NCBI GenBank assembly: GCA_961205875.1
Contig: OY540816.1
Coordinates: 18,486,701-18,550,700, forward strand
Origin: Sialis fuliginosa
Lineage: Eukaryota; Arthropoda; Insecta; Megaloptera; Sialidae
Length of the DNA stretch: 64,000 bases
Reading direction: 5' to 3'
This document shows, piece after piece, positions 57,188-64,000 of the stretch (its first letter is position 1; the number at the start of each line of letters is the position of its first letter). A program made the translations under genes and the position numbers. Below the pieces are notes generated by a model. That model saw nothing but the letters and a program-made list of their open reading frames with translations. It did not search any database and was not told the origin of the DNA.

Positions 57188-57210
57188 ATATATATATATA
57201 TATATATAAA
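57188..57210. repeat. (TA)n microsatellite
   Basis: About ten TA dinucleotides in a row. Confidence 0.9.
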
Positions 57211-57254
57211 GCATAGACTGTACAGTCACCTGCATTAATGGTCTTGCAGTTTGT

Positions 57255-57556
57255 ATTCATTTTCGTTTATCACAAACTTAGTAGGCTCCTCCCATTTGAT
57301 TATTATAGATAGATATTTTGAAATTCATTTGCTAGCTAAAGAACTACTCTTCGTTTATAGTACTCATATATATTTGTGCAATTAAATTATTATGTAATCT
57401 ATTGAAAATTGTATACGTAAATTTTTTGGCAATAAATATTTGATATTGTGAATTTTAGTATTTAAATATATTAAACTTGATAGAAAAAGATAACCGATAA
57501 TGTTTGTCTTTAAATTTGGAATCTGTTGTAAGCGATTCTAGCCTTTAGGGTGCCAG
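57255..57556 (-). repeat. Family B repeat, copy 2
   Basis: The inverse of the 14888-15220 layout: TTATCACAAACTTAGTAGGC, TCCTCCCATTTGATTATTAT, AATAAATATTTGATATT, AAGATAACCGATAATGTTTG, TTTAGGGTGCCAG. Confidence 0.7.
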
Positions 57557-58242
57557 ACGAGTTCTGCAGGCGACTGTACATCTGATTCGAAAATCGATTC
57601 TTCGTATTTTGGATCTATGCTTGTCTTTATTTAAACATAACTATTGTTTGGGTATTTATTTATTCTCGGCAGCGATTAAAACGCTGTCGAACGCGTTTTA
57701 AATTTCCATAAACGCAGCCGCTGCGAATGTTTCGCTCCAGTCTGTGGGTCTGTAGTTATGGTAAATAAACATTAAAATAAATTACTTTTTGAAACAAAAT
57801 TTTTTTTTTCGGTAAATACCTTACCTTAAAGACATTCATCAAGCAATACGATCCGTCTGTCCCCCACCCCCATATTACACGGGCTAGTGTAAGTATATTT
57901 GTACGTGTGCTAATTTCCCAAGTGTCTTATACATCCCTGTCGAGACAAAACTTGTCGTAATCTTCATTATAATGACACTTTTATACTCCGTGCGTGTGTG
58001 CGTCTGTGTGTGTGCGTTGGTGGGTGTGTATGTGGGTGTGTGTGTACTCTTTTCGTTCGATGGACCTTTTAGAAAGCTGGTGTCTCAGGATTTATAAATA
58101 ATTCTCGATGAATAAGGTCGCTAACGATCTAAGGGAAATTTGTTACAATCTGGATTGAGATTTTTCCGTTCTTTACAGTACCTATTTTATTTAGTTAAGT
58201 TTATTGAAATTTAGTTTCAAACTCTTCGTTTTTTTTATCATA
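57557..58242. other. Unique sequence, GC-raised in part
   Basis: The parts 57660-57740 (AAACGCTGTCGAACGCG) and 57850-58090 (including a GTGTGTGTG-rich stretch at 57990-58045) are more complex. No gene recognised. Confidence 0.35.
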
Positions 58243-58600
58243 TGTCCGGTATTATCAACCAATTTAAAGCTCCTTTAGCCAGTGACGTATTTACGTTAAG
58301 TGCCGCCCTGGGCAAAAAAAAATGCCGCCCTGACCAAGGGAAAATATAATTTATTTTTGACAGTCCAAATTTCCTTTTACAAATAATGGAAAATATAATA
58401 TAAATTAAAAACTGATGACCTTTTTTTTTAATCGCGTTACTCATTTTTTGTCTCCCTATTTTTTTTTAAATATTCTATATTAAACTAAAAAAATCTACCG
58501 CCCCTCTCAGCCTGCCGCCCTAGGCCATGGCCCCATGGTAAATACGCCTTTGCCTTTAGCGCTAAATGCCCCTTTAACCTAAATTTTGTATATTACAAAC
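58243..58600. mobile_element. Family H member interrupted by a hAT MITE
   Basis: The left end TGTCCGGTATTAT (58243) belongs to family H. At 58279 it is interrupted by the 273-bp element described next. Removing that insert would leave the perfect palindrome TTTAGCGCTAAA at the site. The right end of the host element is not defined. Confidence 0.5.
58280..58552. mobile_element. hAT-type MITE with exact 8-bp duplication
   Basis: The left end is CAGTGACGTATTTAC; the inverse of the right end is CAAAGGCGTATTTACC. CCTTTAGC occurs at 58272-58279 and again at 58553-58560, a perfect 8-bp target duplication. Subterminal TGCCGCCCTGGGC / GCCGCCCTAGGCC words lie on both sides. It is non-coding and younger than the family H sequence it sits in. 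Confidence 0.9.
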
Positions 58601-58796
58601 GTGATTTAGATCAATATTAAGGCTTTCAATGAAAAATGTATATAATATGGGTTATAAAAACATAGTGTAGAAAATTAAAAACACATTTGATTAAATATAT
58701 TATCCTTGGTTCTGTTAATATTATGACAGTTAGTTAAAGAAGCATTTAGTTAAACTTGATAATACTGGAAGTGATCGCATTGTCGCTATAAAAAAC

Positions 58797-59174
58797 ATCA
58801 GCCAAGTAAATGCACAGTGCTTCCTCGTGCTAAATTCACCAAAGGTAGTTAATTTTATTGAACAATTTAAATAAAAATGGATAGTGTTCAGATAAATTGC
58901 CTGGTATTGGTTAACCATTAAATTTTTATATAATTTTACTAAAAAATATTAGTTCGAAATTTTTCTTAAGATTATTTTTTCGTATATTTTTAATTTTTTG
59001 ACAGTTTCAATCTAAATCTAAAATGCAAACGTTAAAATGACTTTTATTGAGATAAATTTTTGTAAGGGAATATTTTACAACAACCTATACCTATTATAGG
59101 AAATTCAATGCACTACAGAAAATATTCTATAAAATTTTCACGCAATGTGTCGTTTTTGAGATATCTTGAAAAAA
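58797..59174 (-). repeat. Family D repeat, right half
   Basis: It runs from ATCAGCCAAGTAAATGCACA, CTCGTGCTAAATTCACCAAA, GTTAACCATTAAATTTTTAT to GTCGTTTTTGAGATATCTTG, then stops. It is the same outer part as 39302-39730. Confidence 0.85.
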
Positions 59175-59923
59175 TCTTTTTTAATGTTTACTACTAGATG
59201 AATATAAACATTTAAATAGGCCGTATCTTTTTATCGCATTGAGTAAAAAACTTTATTTTTTTACAGAACTAAGAGGCTGTAAACCTTAGTATTTGATATT
59301 AATTTCAACTTGATAACTCTAGCCGTTCCTGAGAAAAATACCCATAACGGGCAATAAATTGATCCTATTCAATTTTTTAAATTAATTTTCCTGGTCCCCC
59401 CTAATAAAAAATGCACACGTTTTTAGAACTTCTGTTTAATCGGTATCCGTCTAACGCATGAAAATCTTTTCACCGTAGAAAAGCAATTTTTGGTAAACCA
59501 CTTTTCGCATCAGCTGGCGCTTTGTACTGTTCAGGGTGAGTGAAAATACGTATGTGTGCGAGAGAGACAAACAGTACTAATGCAAGAGTGAGAGAAAGAG
59601 GGGAACGATGTAAAATAAACATACTACATCTAATTAATAACTAAATATGTTTTTGTGTATAAACCGTATCATGCATCGGTGAAATCGGAAACAGCACAAA
59701 TTGAATCAGTTATGTCAAAAGGGAAGAACGTGTACATACACATAGATGAGTGCCTTTAATATGTGTACAGGTTGTTGAAATAATCTAAATATAAACTTCA
59801 GTGTTTGATTTATCTATTTATAATTATTAGGGGCTTTGTCCCTGGGCTTTACGCGGCCCAGCGTCGACTTTCATGATAGTTTTTTTTTTATAATTTCAAT
59901 AATAATTTTTTCGTATATATATA
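59175..59923. other. Unique sequence, no gene recognised
   Basis: AT-rich with a few more complex patches (59500-59720). Nothing recognised. Confidence 0.4.
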
Positions 59924-60300
59924 CAGGTTGGGGCATTTTTTTTGTATCTTGTACTTTTTTTCTAAAGTTTATGGTTTCTGAGTAAAAAATTCTTGAAAAT
60001 TCAAAATCTCGAATTATTTTGTTAGATACCTTGGAAAGCTTGGGTTGTTCAAAAAAAAGTTTTCAATGAAAGATTCGTATTTTTTCACATAAAATAAGAT
60101 TACTAAATAAAAACTATAGGTTCCTATTTAAAAAAATGATGTTGACCTTCAAATATCCTTGAAGGCCAAGTTAAAATAGCAAATAAATATTAGTATTTGA
60201 TTACCCCCTTACAACCAAACATTTTTTGGTTGAAACATTTTTTTCAAATATGCGATGGTTCTGAGATAATCAACTGTAACACTTTAAATGCCCCACCCTG
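59924..60300. mobile_element. TIR element with CAGGGTGGGGCATTT ends
   Basis: The left end is CAGGTTGGGGCATTT; the inverse of the right end is CAGGGTGGGGCATTTAAAG. TATA lies on both sides (59920-59923, 60301-60304), so the target is TA or TATA. The interior is AT-rich and non-coding. Ends starting CAGGGTG(K) are common in insect DNA transposons; I do not assign a superfamily. Confidence 0.7.
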
Positions 60301-60304
60301 TATA

Positions 60305-61309
60305 TCGAAATATGGCTACTATCGTAATTATTATTACTAAAAATTGCACGCAGTATCAAAAATATGTTTACTACAGTAGAACTCCTATAAATTTTAAGGT
60401 ACAGGACCTAAAATTCTCGGAATTAATAGAACTTACGGGATACCCCTTCCTTCACAATACTGATCTAATGAAATGAGACGGGAATAGCTTTCTTTCTCTC
60501 TCTCGCACACTTTACTTGTGACACTCAGGTGGTAAAATTGAAAAGTTATCTGACAGTTCATCATTTGTAGAATATGGCGTCTTCAGAAAAAGATATAGTG
60601 AGTTTTATTTGAATACTAATGTAAGTATTTGATTACATATTGTTTTTTTCGTCTGTTTAATAACGTTGTATTTTCTAAACTTTTTCAATCGCGTAAAGTG
60701 AATTCGCGTAAATGGAAGGATTCGATAAATCATTTCCGTTTGCATACCTACATTAAAAATTTATTAGATAAGAATACTTAAAGATTATTTTTGGATTAAG
60801 AAGTTGAACCTTTTTCATAAACAAAAACGTGCGGTAAAATTTTGATGGATAAAAATAACTTTCAATTATGTACGATAACAATCAATAACTTTCTTGAAAG
60901 TTCTCTGCTTTGAACTAAAATATTATTTAACTATAGAACAGTATCAGTGGCGCATCTTGGATTTTATACCAGCGGAGTTATATCTGTCAAATAGGCGCAA
61001 ATATGTATTAATTTACCTTTTACCAAAAAGGCACCACATTAACTAAAATTACCATCAAGAACTAGAAACAATTTTGAAAACGCTGATTTTAATGAAACGT
61101 ATAAAGTATTTATTATTAAAATAAATTAATAATTATTTATTTAATCCTTAAAATTATTGGATAGAATTATTTAATAATGATAATAATTTATATTTAATAA
61201 TATGTGATCCATGATTTTATTTCTCGTTGTATAATTATATGGTATTTATATATATGTATAATGAATAAATTTTGGTTGTATTTTTAAAAACATTGCTCAC
61301 ATAAATATA
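60305..61309. other. Unique sequence, possible pogo-like fragment
   Basis: CAGTAGAACTCCTATAAATT at about 60374 and GGAATTAATAGAACTTACGG at about 60419 recall a pogo/Tigger end. No partner end was found. The remainder is AT-rich. Confidence 0.35.
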
Positions 61310-61636
61310 TAGTAGAGTATCGATTATCCGAACACCGATCAATCGAAATATCGGTTAACCGAAAGCGTTCCAGTCGGCAAATACAAACGATTGTATTATA
61401 TAAATGTGTTTTCCCTGTCAGAAAATATCATCAGTTTTCCATAAGAACACATGTTAAATTTAAATCAATATATTTCCTAAACATTGTTTATTGCATTATG
61501 ATGCTAATGAGAACGTTCTCACCAATTTTTTATGTATTTTGTAATGTTTTGATAGTTCTTCCATTCCTTCTTAAGAAAAATCAGTAATCCGAACACCCCC
61601 AGTTCCCAATTGCTTCGGATAATCGATGCTCTACTG
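61310..61636. mobile_element. pogo/Tigger-like MITE (327 bp, TA target)
   Basis: The left end is TAGTAGAGTATCGATTATCC; the inverse of the right end is CAGTAGAGCATCGATTATCC, flanked by TA (61308-61309, 61637-61638). CAGTAGAGYATCGATTATCCGAA is the typical end of pogo/Tigger elements. Further ATCCGAACACC and AATCGAAATATCGGTTAACC words lie inside the left end. It is non-coding. Confidence 0.85.
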
Positions 61637-61638
61637 TA

Positions 61639-62006
61639 TATATAAATAAATGATATTAAGACATTAAATATTTACAGATATATTCTACATATTAACATAC
61701 GTATATACAATAATATACATACGACGAATACACAAAACTGAATATATTATTGAATATCATTCACACAAATATCAATAGTACCATTTATTTAACTTAAACA
61801 TCAACATGCATAAAACATTTAACGGTTGTTCAGAAACAAAAGAGACTATCTCTTCTTTTGTTGAGTTTCTATGTATATATTAAAAATCTAATTTTCTGCA
61901 CAAGCTGAAATATTATTTTTTTAAATCACTAAATAATAACCCCTTATTTTTGAGAATTTAGTCACATTAGCTTCAGAACGGCTCAATCAACAAGCAGGAT
62001 TTTTTT
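61639..62006. other. AT-rich sequence, nothing recognised
   Basis: No feature supported. Confidence 0.5.
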
Positions 62007-62014
62007 ATGGTGGC

Positions 62015-62355
62015 CAGGCCCGGATTTAGAAATTTGCCGCGCCCCCCCCCCCTCGAAACTAACAGTTTTAGTCATAGATGTCAAAATATAAAACTCAGGA
62101 TCTTTTATTTTTGGTTGCGTCAGTTTCAAATTTTATAAATTTTTATAAAGTTACATTAGGAAACATAAAAACTGAAGACCTTTTTTTTAATCATGCTTGA
62201 GTTACATGTATAGAGAAATTATTGCTTCTCATCGATAATGGAATCAAAATCAAATTCAATTCCCACGAATATAACAAGTTTTCAAAGTTTCCACCAAAAT
62301 TTGCCGCCCTAGGCAGCTGCCTACTCTGTCTGCCTGCATGGTAAATCCGGGCCTG
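62015..62355. mobile_element. hAT-type MITE with exact 8-bp duplication
   Basis: Both ends read CAGGCCCGGATTTA (right end inverted). ATGGTGGC is present at 62007-62014 and 62356-62363, a perfect 8-bp target duplication. A C run (62042-62052) and GCCGCCCTAGGCAGCTGCC lie inside the ends. The element is 341 bp and non-coding. It is among the clearest and youngest insertions in the window. Confidence 0.95.
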
Positions 62356-62397
62356 ATGGTGGCCATTGACTATAACATATATATTTTACAAATGAGC

Positions 62398-62610
62398 AGG
62401 TGAGTTCCAAAACTCGTTAGTTCCATTTAAAAAAATCAAAATGTTAAAAAAATGGCATTATTTCATATGATGATGTCATTTTTAAGCAAAACTCGTTCAA
62501 TTATATTATGATTAAGCGAGTTTTACTCAAAATTGACATTACAATATGGAAGAAAAAAAATCCACTTCTCAATTTTTTAAAATGGAACGAATGAGTTTTG
62601 GAACTCACCT
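62398..62610. repeat. Small fold-back element (213 bp)
   Basis: AGGTGAGTTCCAAAACTCGT, then TAGTTCCATTT, at the left pairs with the inverse at the right (AAAATGGAACGAATGAGTTT, then TGGAACTCACCT). The stem is about 38 bp, with a second smaller inverted pair (AAACTCG ... CGAGTTTT) in the loop. No target duplication is evident. Confidence 0.75.
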
Positions 62611-62635
62611 CTTCAAATATATTATATGGAATAAC

Positions 62636-62711
62636 CATTTGTCCCTCACCGGTTACAAAAATGTGGGGGGCTAATACCCCTCCCCCCTCCCCCCGGTTGG
62701 TTACACCACTG
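62636..62711 (-). mobile_element. Solo hAT-like terminus
   Basis: The inverse starts CAGTGGTGTAACCAACCG and has alternating G runs (GGGGGGAGGGGGGAGGGG), as in many hAT ends. The other end was not found. Confidence 0.5.
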
Positions 62712-62893
62712 GCCACAAGGAAATCGATAAACCAAATGAAGTATGTACATAATTACATTTAATCAATCACCTACCAAAAACTTAACATTTCTTGAACTAC
62801 TGTTCAATCTCGAAGACCACCCCTTATATAATTGATGCGACTTGTGTTGTAACAAGACAATTAATCAATTTGCAGAGTAATCACCCCCACCCA

Positions 62894-62921
62894 CCTCACA
62901 CACACACACACACACACACAT
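62894..62921. repeat. (CA)n microsatellite
   Basis: About twelve CA dinucleotides in a row. Confidence 0.9.
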
Positions 62922-63595
62922 ACCTGTATAATATATCTTCGACAATCGAAAAGTAGAGAATGCAAGGAGATGAACTCCAAGCAATGCAGTTCTACAGTGA
63001 AAGTATAACTTATTTTTGTTGTTCTTTATTTGTGCCCTCTCTGTCTGTTCCTGTCACCCACGTATTGAACATTCGCTCCTACATTCGTAGGCGAGTTCAT
63101 CTTTTAGATCACAAGTGAAAAAGCGTTTATATACTTTCTAATGTAATCTAAATCGAACTAAATTTGGACCATCCGATAATAAAAATAGTAATTTTGGTTA
63201 TGCATGAATGCCAAAAGTCAAATGACTGTTAATATTTTCTTTTTTTAATGTCAAAAAGTCACTGTTTTGTCGATGTAATATACCGGTTTATATTATTATA
63301 ATTTTATGAAACATCAGACGCCAGTTAATAGTTAAGAAGCATATTCGATTTACTTAAGAATACAATGGTTATAGATAAAGTAATATAAAAGTAAAAATTA
63401 TTATTTAATAAATTACAGATTCTACTATTTTCCTAAATACAGTATCTGTTTACTTAAATTTAGGGACCCCATTATTATTATCTATTTCTGAACTATTAAT
63501 ACTTTTCAATTACTTACCTATTTTACTAGGTGTAAATAATATAATTTCATAGCATTTATAATAATTTTTATAAAAAGAAAAAGCAAGTGATGCTT
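62922..63595. other. Unique AT-rich sequence
   Basis: No gene or repeat partner recognised. Confidence 0.45.
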
Positions 63596-63599
63596 AATA

Positions 63600-63985
63600 G
63601 AGTTTGAAAAATAAAAAATAGGGTCAAATTCTACTGATTGAGATCTACATTTTGTTACCCCACACGCCTAAAAAAAATTTTTATTTGCTTTAAATCTCTC
63701 CACAGTGGCCATTTTTGATTTAGAAAAATATGAAAAAGGGTCAAATCCACTGATTTGGTTATAAATTTTGACATGCCACATGCCTTGGTATTAAAAAATA
63801 TTTTTTTGTTTTACTTTAATCTCTTCGCGCCCCCTTTTTTCAAAAATGTGAAGAGGGCATCATTTTACATGTTTAGTAAAAATTTCAAGTTTCTAGCTTA
63901 TATAGTTTACGAGATATTTTGCTTTTACTGAAAAGGACGAACGGACGACAAAGTGAGATTTCTTCGCAACTTTAAAAATAATACA
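63600..63985 (-). repeat. Family F repeat, second copy
   Basis: In minus orientation: TCTCACTTTGTCGTCCGTTC, CGTAAACTATATAAGCTAGA and AACTTGAAATTTTTACTAAA match 11040-11140. To the left lies an internal direct repeat, GGGTCAAATYCTACTGATT at about 63622 and GGGTCAAATCCACTGATT at about 63738, spaced about 115 bp. Confidence 0.65.
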
Positions 63986-64000
63986 ATGAATAGATAGCAT

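Noticed and set aside
1-64000. LTR retroelement, endogenous virus or Polinton remains
   Set aside because: I looked for paired long direct repeats with TG...CA ends and for capsid, envelope, protease, integrase or polymerase-like frames, and recognised none.

Overview
The window looks like AT-rich nuclear DNA from an arthropod, most probably an insect. It has long A/T runs, no operon-like coding, no open frame longer than about 115 codons, and many small non-autonomous DNA transposons with insect-type ends. I cannot name the species. I recognise no host gene, tRNA or rRNA. The best reading is intergenic or intronic sequence. Coordinates and repeat counts were worked out by hand from the printed sequence.

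Layout. 0-11 kb: a large palindromic repeat (family A, 258-945), AT-rich filler, a hAT-type MITE with an 8-bp target duplication (7864-8156) and a second fold-back family (E, 8672-9238). 11-15 kb: two small TIR elements (11415-11517, 11653-11955), an 80-bp tandem array (13060-13525) and family B. 15-26 kb: several copies of family D (internal CTGT/CCGT run), a hAT MITE (18355-18716) and a nested cluster of E and D copies. 26-30 kb: the best family A palindrome (26545-27290), a hAT end carrying sequence like the 47-51 kb satellite, and a TTA-flanked element (29810-30383). 30-43 kb: a dense cluster of family O (mariner-like MITE, TA target) with family D and a Harbinger-like MITE (34986-35480). 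43-47 kb: the third family A palindrome, a piggyBac-type MITE (45192-45380) and a decayed hAT element that keeps the C-terminal end of its transposase.

The most striking structure is at 47311-50978: 20 head-to-tail copies of a ~184-bp unit. Both ends of the array fall on the unit's own TTAA, and there it meets two perfect 17-bp inverted sequences that look like outward-facing piggyBac termini. The unit is related to sequence inside a hAT-like fragment at 28469-28690 and to a short solo copy at 4755-4850. A mobile-element segment therefore appears to have been amplified into a satellite between two piggyBac-type ends. 52-64 kb returns to family O and D copies, nested hAT MITEs with exact 8-bp duplications (58280-58552, 62015-62355), a pogo/Tigger-like MITE (61310-61636) and family F.

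The repeats interact mainly as a record of insertions: hAT MITE into a TTA-type MITE, E duplicated in tandem, A joined to B, hAT sequence turned into a satellite. No LTR or virus-derived element was recognised.
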